Assembly (NCBI GenBank): GCA_003427395.1
Contig: BFEA01000035.1
Coordinates: 3,078,330-3,142,329 of the forward strand
Source: Chara braunii
Taxonomy: Eukaryota > Streptophyta > Charophyceae > Charales > Characeae
Length of the DNA stretch: 64,000 bases
Direction: 5' to 3'
The notes under the pieces were generated by a model. The model saw nothing but the letters and a program-made list of their open reading frames with translations, did no database searches and had not been told where the DNA came from. Position numbers and translations under genes: made by a program. The number at the start of each line of letters is the position of its first letter. Position 1 is the stretch's first letter. Positions 33,676 through 45,968 of the stretch are shown here, in pieces.

Positions 33676-35811
33676 CTAAAAATTTTAACCTGAATCGGGC
33701 AGAGTTGGGTCACTTTAGGTACTTCTTATTTCGTTTCAAAAAATAAAAAAATGTTTTGTTGTTGGTGATTAGCTCCAACAAACAGAAGGTAGAAGGTTCA
33801 CATCTGGTTGGGGAAAGCCGGCCCTGACCACTATATCCCGATTCGCTACATAAACCGATCTGTGACTTAAACACATCAGAATGTAGACACACTCAGACCC
33901 ATGTTGCAGCTTATCCCATTGATCGGAAGTATCCTTAGTCAGAACTTCACATAACACCTTCAGCATGCAATATCCCCCTTAAGACATGCTAGTAGAACAA
34001 TTAGCACGTGGATTTGATCGAGGAGTATGCATACAGTCGCATGAGCATTAGACTTTAACCATCTGATCCTGTCCACGACATTATGCAACGATCTGAGGCT
34101 ACCCGCCGGTCAATTTTCGTTCACTTGGGGATCTTCAAAAGTTGACGAATTATGACGCATATTGTTGGAGTGTTTGTCTTTCAACCGTGACGATTCGTCG
34201 GTGTGGGCCGACCTCTCCTCCTCCGGTTGATCAACATTGTTATGGAGATCAAGCCTGGCGAGTTCCCATGCATCAAGCTCTTCGCGAAAGTACTGCACTT
34301 TCTTCTGCTTGCACAATTCCTGCACGACAGTGTTGTGCAATGAGACAAACTCCTAACGCATCTTTATGTACGCAGCCAAACCATGGAAGGATCACGATTC
34401 TCGTCAAGCAAAACATTTCGTAGACTACCTTTTGGGGTTTTAATTGTGGATTTGGATTCTTGCCAATTAAACTACCAGTATTTTCGAGACACTTTCCTCT
34501 GATGCTGGAAACACGGTGCTTTAAAAAAAAAAAAAACTAGCGTGAATTTCTTTGGGTAGGCGGGGCCAACTATTTTGGTTAGGTACCGCAACCCCGAAAA
34601 TCGAGCAAGTATACAATAAGGGTCCACAACCAATGTACGTGTCAAGTACTGGGGGTTTCGTGAAATAACCATTAGTATGCAATCAACTCAAGGCAATTAG
34701 AGCATTCCATCACATACAAGTTTAGGGAGTGAGTGACATGCTTGCCTTTGTCAAAGGTACTGAGAATACCTTTGACAATATGTGCGTGTGTGGCTTTTGT
34801 ATGTATTCCGCAAGTTCAATGGGCTATAGTGGAATGTTAGAGCATCAGGAGCCTTGAGGGAAGCTAGGCATCTTAACTTCCTAAAATTTTCTCCCCCCCC
34901 ACTGCCCTAGTACACACACTACCTCTTCCTCATTTGTGGTCAAGAGCACCACTAGAAAATGTGCCCTAAAGGTATGACCCTATGAAAGGAGTGTTGTGCC
35001 TGCCAAGGACTAGCACCTGGAAGACCTCAGGGGTCCCACATTACTAACTGCTTGCAAGGACTAGCCCCCAAGTTAATTCGTGCACTTATATATACATCCG
35101 AAAATTGATTAACTAAACTCCCTATGAGTTGGACTCGGACTTTTATATCTCTGGCATTACTGCAAATAGACATTAAAGTCACTATTTTTTCTTGTTTTTC
35201 CAAGGTTCGACTAACTTCGACTTTGACATAAGCGAATCATAAAGTATATGCCCTGGGACAAGCCTGAACTTTGTCTGCAAGCGTAAGCCTGAAGGCCCTG
35301 AACTTAGGCTGCAGGAATAAAATTTCACTCAAGAGTTAGTGCTAACACTGGTGCAGGTTGTTGTTTCGTCCCCAAACCCTCTACGTCAGACTTTGGTTTC
35401 CTGAAGGCTTGAACATTGTTGCACAATGAAGCAGGACTACCGGTTTGACAGGTCTTGCTACCGTGAAGATTAAGGGTGAAGAGGAAGGTGAAGATGGGGG
35501 TGGAGGAAGAAGATTGACAAACATGGAGGCAACAACAAGTAATACACACCAAGCACTCACACGACGTATTCTGAAAACTCACAATGAACAATGAATGAGA
35601 TAACAGGTCACACTCTAAGGTACCCTTAACAATTTTTTTGGAGTAAGTCTGTGCTGACTTCGATCATTGACGGAATAGTAAACAACACGTGACCTTGTCC
35701 CACAAGCCAAACAAACACAGTGTGAAATAACCCTAATTGTAGGTTGAGAAAAATACACTAAAGTTGTCAAGTGCATCGATTCCGTCGTTCAGAAGGAGCC
35801 GAAAGATGGAG
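33676..35811. other. Anonymous sequence
   Basis: No recognised gene in 2.1 kb. A short minus-strand frame at 34110-34340 reads as charged, low-similarity protein (REELDAWELARLDLHNNVDQ), which could be a gag remnant but cannot be assigned. Confidence 0.35.
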
Positions 35812-36616
35812 CCCTCCTGACTACGGTAGATAAGAAGTTTAGAACTTAGAATAACGGGTTCCTCGCCATTCGATATGGAGGATGGGGCTCATTTGCTCTA
35901 GCCGGATGTGCCAACCATACCTCTCATGGTCTCCTACGATAAAACAAGGTTGTCAGACACATAGATTTCTTTCCTAAGAACTTGTCATCACTCGTAGGGG
36001 TGTAACTCTGTCGAGCTAATGCACGTACGTAAGTCTGTACACGCAATTGCAAGGTAGATCAACTGAAGGTGTTTGCTCGTTCACTGTAATATAAAATGCT
36101 GATCGAACGTGAGCGTCGTTTGTTCCTTATGACGCTAATCGCCTAAGTACAAAGAGAACGACGGTTGAATAAAACTATTCGAACCAAGAGTAGAGCCAGC
36201 AATGATCCTAGGTGCCCTCCCGACTATGTTAGATAGAAGTTAAGAACTTGGGATAACGGGTTCCCCGCCATTCGATATGGAGGATGGGGCTCAGTTGCTC
36301 TATCCAGATATGCTAGTCGTACCTTTGACGGTTTCCTACAATAAAACAAGGTCGTCAGATACATTTGTATTTTTCCTAAGAAGTTGTCACCACTCATAGG
36401 GGTGTAACTCTACCGAGTTAATGCACGTACGCAAGTTTGTACATGCAATTGTAAAGGTATATCAAACTGAAGGTGTTTGCTCGTTCGCCGTAATATAAAA
36501 TACTGATCAAACCCGGGCGTCGTTTGTTCCCTATTACGCTAGTTGCCTAAGTACAAAACAAACAATGGTCGAATAAAACTATTCCAACCAAAAGTGGAGC
36601 CAGTAATGATCCTAGT
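35812..36616. repeat. Two tandem 403-bp units
   Basis: CCCTCCTGACTACGGTAGAT at 35812 and CCCTCCCGACTATGTTAGAT at 36215 start two copies with about 10 percent visible differences and small indels. Each contains CGCCATTCGATATGGAGGAT, TAATGCACGTACG and GGTGTTTGCTCGTTC and ends GCAATGATCCTAG or GTAATGATCCTAG. No coding frame is shared, so this is a satellite-like duplication. Confidence 0.85.
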
Positions 36617-36778
36617 CCCTTAAACCACTAGTACCTTATGAGGCACTCCTCCAAACCTTCTTTTACCAGATACTAGGTCCCCCCCCCCCCCCCCCTTTTT
36701 TTATGCCATGAGTAAGGTCATTCCCAAAAACGTGTAAAAAAAGGAAGGAAAGAAAAGAAAAAAAAAGGAACAAAAAGT

Positions 36779-37155
36779 TGGTCGTGATCATCGTCAGATA
36801 CATTCGGGAAAGTACTAATGTGAGTATGCCGGCAGTGAGGGCGTCTATTACAACTTGCGTTGCTGGCAGAGCCCGAAAAAAANTACTCCGTGGCAGTCAT
36901 CAAAATCAAACCCCTTGATTTCTCTCTAGACCCTGGATGATAAAGCTGGTCTCCTATGCGATAAGAGACGATTGCCACACATGTATGAACCTGTGTACCC
37001 CCCACTCTCCGTAGGGTGCAGAAGAGGGTGTGGTCTGTCTCTTATACACATCTAGATGTGGTCGTGATCAACGTCAGATACATTCGGGAAAGTACTAATG
37101 TGAGTATGCCGGCAGTGAGGGCGTCTATTACAACTTGCGTTGCTGGCAGAGCCCG

Positions 37156-37205
<50 letters not shown>

Positions 37206-37580
37206 GCTATGATAGTGCTCATGTATAGTCTGGATAACACTGTGTCAGCATGCCCTCAGTCAAGATTCTCTGAGGGCGTCTATTACAACTTGCGTTGCTG
37301 GCAGAGCCCGGAAAAAAAAAAAAAAAAAAAAGATTTGGCTATGATAGTGCTAATGTATAGTCTGGATAACACTGTGTCAACATGCCCTCAGTCAAGATTC
37401 TCTGATATCTGTTCATAAGTAGTTTGTTGGAGGAAGACGACAAACCAAGAGAAAAAAAATAAAGCAAAAATGTGGTTGTAGATGCAGTCAAATACGTTCG
37501 GGAAAGTACTAGTCAGTGACGACCTTCCCTGGGAATGTGGAAGACGCCTTGCCTTGCTGGCAGGGCACTCTAAGACAAAC
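36779..37580 (+). mobile_element. Cluster of poly(A)-tailed short repeats
   Basis: A unit with CAGATACATTCGGGAAAGTA, GAGGGCGTCTATTACAACTT and GTTGCTGGCAGAGCCCG followed by poly(A) occurs at 36779-36882 and 37060-37200, with a shorter copy at 37264-37331 and a diverged one at about 37466-37580. Between the tails is a second unit (GGCTATGATAGTGCTNATGT to CAGTCAAGATTCTCTGA), also duplicated. Tails and copy number suggest a retroposed SINE-like family. Confidence 0.5.
36883..37060. other. Chimeric insertion with transposase adapter (assembly artefact)
   Basis: A single N at 36883 is followed by 151 bases almost identical to 58167-58318 (about two differences). Then comes CTGTCTCTTATACACATCT at 37035-37053, the 19-base transposon mosaic end used in library preparation, followed by AGATGTG, the start of its mirror image, as in a mate-pair circularisation junction. 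The flanking sequence then restarts from the same unit as before the N. This is almost certainly not genomic. Confidence 0.93.
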
Positions 37581-38074
37581 CAATTTTTTTTAATTTTATT
37601 TATTTATTTATTTATTTTTTTTTGCTGCTGTGCTCAGTGGTCGTTCGTTTTTGTTTTGAAACGCACATGCGCCAAGGCTGCACTTAGCTGCCTCCGGGCC
37701 TGCCAAAGTCTTTCATGAATTTAGAAAGACGATTTTTTTTGCGTGGGCGGGGTTGTTTGTAACTCATTAACATACATTCTCAGAAGAATCTTCTAAAAAA
37801 TTATACATTCATTTAATGATTTAACCACACCGGATCGTATTCACAATATCAAGACCTTCAAGAGGCTTGAGTCAAACTTATAAGTGTTCGATTTCGAAAA
37901 GTTGAGCTCATACCGATGAATAGTAAAAAACAGGTTTGCCTTGATGAGACCTCTCATATTTATTTATTCCAACTCTTACGTAGATTAAAGATATTTAATA
38001 TCATATGCCTTTATTGTTTTTAGGCGGGCAAGTCTGAGTAATATATGCATCATTGTCTTAATAAAAAATTTTGT

Positions 38075-38668
38075 CGTCCCACGAGAGGTGGAAGTATAAA
38101 AAGTTCAAGGGAGATGAAACGTCCGAAGTGTGATATGAGTTATAGAAGATTATATTAACGAATGTTGAAACTTATCGTCATAGCAAAAAGTTATAAGCGG
38201 GGTTAGCCCTCAAAAGGTCGTTGAGCTCAGGCGAATTTATGGCTCCGTGTTGCCAACTCCTTGGTGGAATGAAATTTCAGGATTCATCGTCATTAGACCA
38301 ATGAGGATTATATAGGTCGTTCTTTTTCTTATAAGTGTCTATCTGACTCATAACTCGTCAACTTCCAATCTATACATTTCATCGTCCCACGAGAGGTGGA
38401 AGTATACAAAGTTTAAGGTAGATCAAACATCCGAAGTGCGATGTGAGTTATAGAAGACGATATTAACGGATGTTGAAACTTCCGTCATACGAAGAAGTTT
38501 AAAGCGGGGTTAGCCCATAGAAGGTCGTTGAGCTAAGTCTAAATTATAACTCCATGTTGCCAACTCGTTGGTGGAATGAAATTTCAGGATTCGTCGTCAC
38601 TGGACCACTGAGGATTATATAGGTTGTTCTTTTTCTTCTGAGTGTCTATCTAACTCACAACTCATCAA
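38075..38668. repeat. Two tandem 308-bp units
   Basis: CGTCCCACGAGAGGTGGAAG starts at 38075 and 38383. Both units contain GCGGGGTTAGCC, AAGGTCGTTGAGCT, TTGGTGGAATGAAATTTCAG and GAGGATTATATAGGT. Differences are scattered point changes. No coding sequence. Confidence 0.85.
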
Positions 38669-40620
38669 CAAAGCATAATAGTCCAATCATAGGGGTAATG
38701 CAAATATTATCTATTTCGCAGTCCGAGCAATTAGACCTATAAATGTGATAGTGATTAGCCATTATAAGTCCGACGCATCGTGCGGGTGCATATCTGTAGG
38801 AGGTCGAAGCGTATGATGAGAAGGTCGTTAATAGTCAACGATGACGTATGCTATCACCACCAATATAAGGACTTTCAGTGTACAAGTGCTCAGTCAAATA
38901 TTGAGCTTCTCTTATTATAACAACGCGGGTTAAGGCTCTCCGAGTCTCCTGAAGTGGTGTTCCAGATCCAAATAAACACCATCTGCGCTTCGGAAGTTCG
39001 ACCAACCTTTGGCGATATCTCGCGTTTGAAACCCAATGGAAGTAGAGCGTATCACTGTGAAGCTACTGAGAGCACCTCGAAACATTCAGACAATTTTTTG
39101 TCCTAGATTCAAAAGAAAATGACGCCCGCCTCTGACTATCCCAATGTAGCCAAGCCACTCGGTTGGCGTGCCATCGAAAACCATAGACAACCTTTTTGCC
39201 CAGATGATCCAGTTCACCTTCATAGTGTCCTTGGCAAGACGATATCTCGGAATGGTGAGATCGCGTTGCACGCCATCCATCTGTCCACAAAACAAGCATA
39301 TGAGTCATTGACGAGTTTCATAAGCTCACATTCGTCGAGTCGAAAAATCGACATATGAAAGTTTTTAGTTGCTAAGGGTTTGGTACGGAAAAATTAATTG
39401 ACTCGTTCCAACCCGATGTTGAGATATTGTGGCTTTGCCATTCACATAATGGCGGCTACCCTGGTTGGAAACAGGATGATAATCATGAGCCGAACCATCA
39501 TCTGAGAGAAAGAGCATAGAGTAAGGAAGATCAATTATTAGTCGAACAAGCAAATCGAATTACATTTACTGGCCTACGTAAAAAAATTAACCCATCAACA
39601 TCCGTTCAAGTATAGCTTGGTCCTGCTAATAGAAAGAGGACTTGTAAAACTCGTACATGAATGTATAAGTAACTCGCCGCCTGTACAGTGAGCTTAAATG
39701 TAGAAACAGTTGGACTATCAGTGTTAAAATTAAAAAAAAAAAAAATCTAGATTTTATCCTCGTCAAGCTTAGATATATCATATATCCATAAAAATAGAAA
39801 AGGTGAGACAAAATGTATCTACCTTATTAAGGAAAGAATAAACAAAATGCGTTGCCATTGGCGTAAATTGTGACTGACTGACGGCCTGATGGACGGTGGT
39901 CCTCGTAAGGTAAAACTTGTCACAAGCGTAAACTATAGTCCCGACTCTACCCCTTGCTATGATGTTGTCCTTTTCACTACGGTGCATGACTTACTGAACT
40001 GAACAAAACAGAAAGATTCATCCTCACCATCATTGTTAGAGTAGAAGCATGAGAGATGAAAAGGACTAACAAAAATAAGTCGACACATTAACCTAGCTGA
40101 AACCTTCCAATCCAAACATTGATATGAAGTTTTTAAGTCTCTAACAATCAGAGTCAAACAAGGTTTGAGAGCAAGAAAAGTCATCGTTATACCAAGATAC
40201 CAATATTTTTCACGATTGCCTTTCCCTTTTCACACACAAGTTTTTTTTTCTCAGAATCTGCATACAAAATCAAACCAAACAAACAAAAAAAAATCACAGC
40301 CCCACGATCAAGTCAAACATTCAGTTCACACTGAACACACAAATGAACATTCAATGAAAGACAGAGTCAAGCAAGTGTAGGTTCACACGGGCGCGAAGGG
40401 ATGCGAGTGCCTGAACTGGAACGGTGGTCCAAGGGTGAGTCTGGTCACCATCGAATGGACTCTTGGTGGAACGGACCACTTCGTGTTTGCAACTCTTTTT
40501 GACGAGTTATTATTGACCTTTAAGTGAATAAGTGAAGTGTCGATGTGCCTCCCTAAGAAATGACCAAGTAGTCATCGGAGGTAGGTAACTCAGTGTAGAA
40601 AGGAGATGCCGTCGATGCAG
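38669..40620. other. Anonymous sequence
   Basis: About 2 kb without a recognised gene. Two overlapping minus-strand frames at 39063-39308 give different proteins of about 70-80 residues, neither recognised. No repeats beyond short A runs. Confidence 0.35.
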
Positions 40621-40760
40621 GAATCTCAACTGTCTGGTCAGCAACCCATCTGAAAACGCCGGTACCCAGCAGCACCTACCACGTTGCGTGAAAGCGGCAA
40701 AACCCTAGCAGGAGGTCCAGAAATACAGCTGGCTGCAGGATATCTAAAGCTGATAGGAGT

Positions 40761-40808
40761 GGACCCGGTTTCCAGCAGGCGCTGCTCCCCACCAATAGAT
40801 GGAGCTTG

Positions 40809-40854
<46 letters not shown>
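40761..40854 (+). mobile_element. SINE-like family, copy 1 with 42-base poly(A)
   Basis: GGACCCGGTTTCCAGCAGGC and CCCCACCAATAGATGGAGC are the family core. A long A run follows directly. See the 42203-42346 entry for the fullest 3' end and 45735-45968 for the longest body. Confidence 0.7.
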
Positions 40855-40856
<2 letters not shown>

Positions 40857-41340
40857 TAGGAGTCCCTTGCTAGGTGCCATTCAGATATCCGAGGTCAAGT
40901 AGGCCCATCCCCGCTATTATCAGGGACAGACATATCATATCTAGCCTGGATGAGTTGGAATTTACTGCCCCATACATGAATTACTAACAAGAGCCTTGGG
41001 CACTGGGCCCTGATTTCCAACAAAAAAAAAACATAAAAAAAAAAGTAATAATAAAAATAAAAATAAAAATAAAAATAACGAGAGCACAACCAGACCCCAC
41101 CTATTTGGACCCCGAACGCATGTAACTGTCCGTTGCAAATCACAGACGCTCGTTTTCTTCACCATCCAGACAGGCACAGGATTTCTTCCATCCCAACAGG
41201 CCTGGTCTTACAGGTCCTGGCCCACGTGTCCAGGCTGGATGCATGTGCCCGCACATGCAGAATAAAAGTGAGACCTCCACATCCGACCCAGCCTTGTAGA
41301 CCTTATCAAGAAGATTGCACCCCCTCAAAACTTCATGAAA

Positions 41341-41392
41341 GTCCCAGTTTCCAGCCGGCGATAATCCCCACCACTAGATGGAATGGTCCGAA
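41341..41392 (+). mobile_element. SINE-like family, diverged copy 2
   Basis: CAGTTTCCAGCCGGCGATAA and CCCCACCACTAGATGG match the core with several changes. No tail. Confidence 0.45.
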
Positions 41393-41949
41393 AAATTGTC
41401 TTCCTAGGGAGGGCTGCTCCTATCACCCTTCCTACGGCAGTAGGACAACGAACGGCCTTTTTGTATTTTTGGAGGAAAAAAAAAAAAAAAACGAGCCCGG
41501 GGCAAAATGGCGGCATGTCTGTCCCGTTTGCACAATCTCTGTGCCATGCCTCACTCTCTTACGTTTCGCTGAGCTATCATGTCGAATCCAAACTCTGCCC
41601 TCTCCTTGCCCACTACACAATGCACGTCCTGTCTGTCTGCGCTTATTGCTCTTCTACTATGGCTGTTTTGTGGCTGTGCCATGTTTGCACACAGCAATCT
41701 TCTTCTGTTCCCTGTTGGCCTTCTTTTCTTTTTTTTTTCTTTTTTCTTTTTTTTTTTTTCTTTTTTTTTGGCCTACTTACTAATCCCTGCTTCATATGGG
41801 TGTTATGTCTGTCTTTGCAGTTGCCCACTTTGCTTTGTGTATGCCCACATGGAATGGATGCAAGGGCATGAGTCAGCCATGGTTCTTATCACTTTCTTGC
41901 TCACTTCGCACGAAGATGGGAACTAGAACAACAAATGGCCAAAAAAAAA

Positions 41950-42124
41950 NNNNNNNNNNNNNNNNNNNNNNNNNNNNNNNNNNNNNNNNNNNNNNNNNNN
42001 NNNNNNNNNNNNNNNNNNNNNNNNNNNNNNNNNNNNNNNNNNNNNNNNNNNNNNNNNNNNNNNNNNNNNNNNNNNNNNNNNNNNNNNNNNNNNNNNNNNN
42101 NNNNNNNNNNNNNNNNNNNNNNNN
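41950..42124. other. Assembly gap (175 N) inside a poly(A) run
   Basis: A runs lie on both sides, so the gap most likely stopped in a homopolymer. The short-repeat family copies on either side may have been joined across it. Confidence 0.95.
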
Positions 42125-42202
42125 AAAAAAAAAAACGGAACTGTGAGGCCCGCTGACAGGAATCTTCTATTCTTTTGTTCTCTGCTTGTACTATCTGTAT
42201 AA

Positions 42203-42346
42203 GGGACGCTGGACCCGGTTTCCAGCAGGTGTTGCTCCCCACCAATAGACGGAGCCTCTTCCTATGTGGTAGTGGTGTCTGCTCCTATCAGCACCACTAA
42301 CATTGAAGGAGAGTTGTTTCAAAAAAAAAAAAAAAAAAAAAAAAAA
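42203..42346 (+). mobile_element. SINE-like family, copy 3 with 3' end and poly(A)
   Basis: GGGACGCTGGACCCGGTTTC to AATAGACGGAGC is the core. It continues with GTGGTAGTGGTGTCTGCTCC and ends GAGAGTTGTTTC plus 26 A. The same 3' end is seen in the minus-strand copy at 45.7 kb, which defines the family's end. Confidence 0.75.
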
Positions 42347-42731
42347 GGCCCGGCCCTGGAGCTGTCTTCAGCCAAGAGCCATGAAAGCAGAGATAGAGTA
42401 AATACAATTAATTACTACCATAAATTATATTTAATTATTTGAATAGGATTGTGTGTGAATAAGGGCTCAATCTTATTACATTCTCTTTTATTGTGTCTAA
42501 TGAAATTCATTCTATTAAGATGGATGGATAAGTGGGAGGTACAGGCTGTCTGCCCCAGTCGCCCCTTGGGTGCAGAACCAACCAGCCTCCCTGCCCCCTT
42601 TTCGCATCAGGTCGGTCCACCTAAGAGACTGCTGGGAAGACTGGTACTCAGGTCCTGGTCACTAAATCGAAGGACTATCTGCAGCATAAAAGGGAGACTT
42701 AGCTACTCATGGTTTGCCAGGCGTCCTGCGC

Positions 42732-42955
42732 CGTCCGTCAATCCTCTGGGCTTCCAGGGTAATCAATGCTGGCAGGCAACTGCAAGAGTTCAATACGGAT
42801 GTGAGTTTGTAAAAGGGACGGTGGACCCGATTTCCAGCAGGTGCTGCACCCCACCAATAGATGGAGTGCCCCCCCCCCCCTCGTGATGCTAGAGGTGACT
42901 GCTCGTATCAGCACCCCTACCACCCAGACGGGTGTTATTATTTGTAACATAGGAC
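42732..42955 (+). mobile_element. SINE-like family, copy 4
   Basis: Has the 5' part (CGTCAATCC, then GGGTAATCAATGCTGGCAGG), the core (GGACCCGATTTCCAGCAGGT) and part of the 3' region (GATGCTAGAGGTGACTGCTC). A C run at about 42869-42880 interrupts it. Confidence 0.7.
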
Positions 42956-43000
42956 ATGCCTCAATTTGTTCTGCATATGTTTCTCCATATGTTCTCGAAT

Positions 43001-43113
43001 GGGACGCTGGGCCCGGCTCCCAGCACGTGCTGCTCCCCACCCACGAATAGATTTGGAGCATTGGAGCATTCCTCCCCCCCCCCCCCCCCAAAAAAAAAAA
43101 AGAAAAAAAAAAA
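43001..43113 (+). mobile_element. SINE-like family, copy 5
   Basis: GGGACGCTGGGCCCGGCTCC, then GTGCTGCTCCCCACC, then a C run and an A-rich tail at 43090-43113. Confidence 0.65.
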
Positions 43114-43462
43114 GGACCTGTTTCCACCTCTCACCAAATCAATGTGCAAAACGAGAATGAATCCTCCGCAAGATTATGGAAAGATATGCTGCCATAATGT
43201 GTTTGCCTGTTGTGCATGTGGTGAGTGGTGAGTGGTGCAGCGAGGCCCATAGACGGATCCAGTGCAGGCAGTGAAAGTCGTAGCTTACAGTTCTGCGGAT
43301 GTTTTCCTCGATGCGGGGCCGGCCTTTGCAGTTCCATGTCCCACGCGTCCAACAACCCACAAGAAATGGGAGAACGACGTTCAAAAAATTGGGAAAAAAG
43401 TTTAAAAACAGGTGTGATTGGTCCATCAGTTCTTGACACGCTGCCATAAGGACACATTAGTG

Positions 43463-43800
43463 GGGTCTGCCGTGTGGTCCTCCTGTTGTCCATCCTCTCA
43501 GCCAATCCGTGTCAGAAACTGCCATCGTGATCTGGCAAAGGTGCACATTTGTCCAGCCTATAGAGGGCTGGTAGGCCTTCTCGGAGACCCCCCTCCGCCC
43601 CCCCCCCCCCCCCCCCTCCTCCCCCCCCCCTTCAGAACTGCCCTACAACAGCAGCGTTGGCTTCATAGGTCGGCGGGTCTGCCGTGTGGTCCTGCTGTTG
43701 TCGATCCTCCTCAGCCAATCGGCGCTGGCAATGCCATCATGACCTGGTGGCATGCACATTCGTCCAGCCTATTAAGTGCTACAAGTACTCAACAACCCTG
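43463..43800. repeat. Second dispersed short repeat, two copies 212 bp apart
   Basis: GGGTCTGCCGTGTGGTCCT begins both copies (about 43463 and 43675). Both continue with CTCAGCCAATC, CATGACCTGG or CGTGATCTGG, and GTCCAGCCTAT. AACTGCCCTACA..AGCAG..GTTGGCT recurs at 43635 and 43866. A C-rich run (about 43590-43630) lies between. Not recognised. Confidence 0.6.
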
Positions 43801-44351
43801 CCGCCCGCCCAAATAGAAAGGGGCACGTGTGTGTGTGCGCTAAAGAAAAGGAAAAAAGGAAAAGAAACTGCCCTACATAAGCAGTGTTGGCTGTGTAAGA
43901 TCCGAGTATGCCCACCTATGTGACAGCCAAGCCCCACTACCGGTAGGGCTCCCCCCTTCAGTGTTTAGAAAATGCGAGGGCGTGTAAGGGTCCCACTTCA
44001 TCTACGGTCATGGAAACAATGAGGACTACCATCCCCTCTGCAGCACTGACGCACGTCCAAAACCCATCCACACATCCACACACGTCGTTCCCGGCTCTGC
44101 ACCTTGCCCACTAACAACCATGGGGACCTTAGGCCCAGCGTTCCCTCCAATTTCTCCACATCTTCTTAGGCCCTTAGGCCCCAATTTTCCTGAGTGTAGG
44201 CCCCAATTTTCCTGAGGGTCGGAAAGCTGGTCACCCTCAGTAAATGTCCACTGTCAGCATGTGATAAATGTTACATAACGAATAAATAAGTTAATAGCCA
44301 TGAGATTTCAAATTTCTGTTTCGAGCCCTAGAGCACTAATGTTTACCCGGG

Positions 44352-44490
44352 ACTGAGACGGACCCATACTTGCATCCGACACATAACTGAACCTGGCCCA
44401 TGCTCGCGTCAGATACATGACTGCTCCTGATTCCACCATATTTGTATTGGATACGTAAGTGAACCTGAACCATATCTGTGACAGCTATGT
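44352..44490. repeat. Degenerate tandem repeat, 30-40 bp units
   Basis: About four imperfect units built on GAACCTGGCCCATGCTCGCG and CAGATACATGACT. Too diverged to date. Confidence 0.45.
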
Positions 44491-44554
44491 CACCGTCCTC
44501 TATTTCATATATTTATGGTATGGATATATTTCACATGCTTCTTTTCTCACCTGC

Positions 44555-44735
44555 TCAGTCAATCCCCTGGGTGCAGGGTAATCAATGCTGGCAAGGATGC
44601 AGATGTATTCAGATGTTTAATTGTGCATTGGGACACTGTGCCCATTTTCCAGCAGGTGTTGCTCCCGACCAACAGATCGGAGTAACCAGGCAGTCTGCTA
44701 GGAGGGGGTGCTTTTTTTTTTTTTTTTTTTTTTTT
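44555..44735 (+). mobile_element. SINE-like family, copy 6
   Basis: CAGTCAATCCCCTGGGTGCA, GGGTAATCAATGCTGGCAAG and TTTTCCAGCAGGTGTTGCTC show 5' part and core. It is followed by a T run (about 44712-44735) rather than A. Confidence 0.65.
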
Positions 44736-45734
44736 AAGCTATGGTCTTCTCTCAATTTCACCTCACACTACCTACCTACCACTTATAATTGTAGGCACAC
44801 GAGGAACCCCGGTGTCGAGCGCATCGGTCCCCCTCGCAGGGTGGGACCCTCCCGACTGCGTCACGCAGGAGTTGGTCGACCTCGTCGCGAAATACACATG
44901 GAGCTTCCGCAAGCCGCTCCGGCCGAGAGTGCCAGCCATACCTCTCGCGAGCCCTACGACAGGGTAGGGCCTACGCGAGGCACGACTTTACCTCCACATG
45001 CGGGAGCTGTCACCTCCCTTCGGTGGGCGTATCCCCGCCGAGCTACCAGTCCACACTACGAAAGCTAATCAGTTGCAATCGCAGAGGTAGACCAATCGAG
45101 GGCATTTCTAGTTCGCTGTAGCACAAGGGGTACACACGGTTTTACGCCTCTATCGAACCCTCACGCAAATCGACGCACTGGGGGGTTGAAGTCCCAAGCA
45201 CGATTCGTCGTCGATCGACTATGACACATCCCACATACCACACGTTACACCACAATACTCACATCCACGGAACGACATCAAACAAACAACACAACAACGC
45301 TCCTAGCCCCTTTAATAATCATCCCATAACCTTCCGACGCGGAAATCGGATAGGCGACGCGCGCAAGGCTTAATATAAAACCGCGCGGACGCAGAGTCTT
45401 TCCATATCGACTAGCAGTGTAGGAATACGCAAGCAGTTGCAATGATGGCGTACTATGTAGTGCCCATAATCAAGCGGTCCCTCGTGGATCTGAGTACCGT
45501 TTATGACACTCAAGTGTCAATCTTGAAGTATCGTGAGGGTCGAGCCCTTCACGATATTGCATGTTGAAGGAACAGTCGTTTGGCCTCCGCGGCACCTTCG
45601 ACCCTTGGGCTGAGTGTCCTGGTGGACAGGGCAAATAGGCTTTGCGCGGGGGGTGATTCCTTATGCGCAGAGTCTCAGCCCTGAGATGTCCTGGATAAGA
45701 ACCTCGGATCCAGGTCAAAAACCAACGTCCGATT

Positions 45735-45968
45735 TTTTTTATTTTTATTTTTTTTAAACAACACTCCCTGTAGTGTTAGTGTTGTTGCTAAAAGCAGGCA
45801 CCACTAGGACCCGGGGAAAGGCTCCATCTATTTGTGGGGAGCGTCACCTGTTGGAAAACGGGTCCAACGTCTCTTACACACAGAAAAGCAGGAAAGTATC
45901 AGAAGGTACCACTGAGTAAGACACCTGCCAGCATTGATTACTCTGTTCTCCAGACGATTGACTGCGGA
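45735..45968 (-). mobile_element. SINE-like family, copy 7, minus strand, longest body
   Basis: On the minus strand it starts GCAGTCAATCGTCTGG near 45965, passes GTAATCAATGCTGGCAGGTG, the core TTGGACCCGTTTTCCAACAG, and ends GGAGTGTTGTTT followed by an A-rich tail (T-rich on + at 45735-45758). It lies inside the left arm of the 45-59 kb inverted repeat and is absent from the right arm, so it inserted after the arms separated. Confidence 0.72.

Noticed and set aside
36718-37005. Minus-strand ORF similar to one at 58151-58345
   Set aside because: The similarity comes from the chimeric copy of 58167-58318, not from a real gene pair.
41796-42245. ORFs across the 175-N gap
   Set aside because: Same reason; flanks are poly(A) and repeat sequence.
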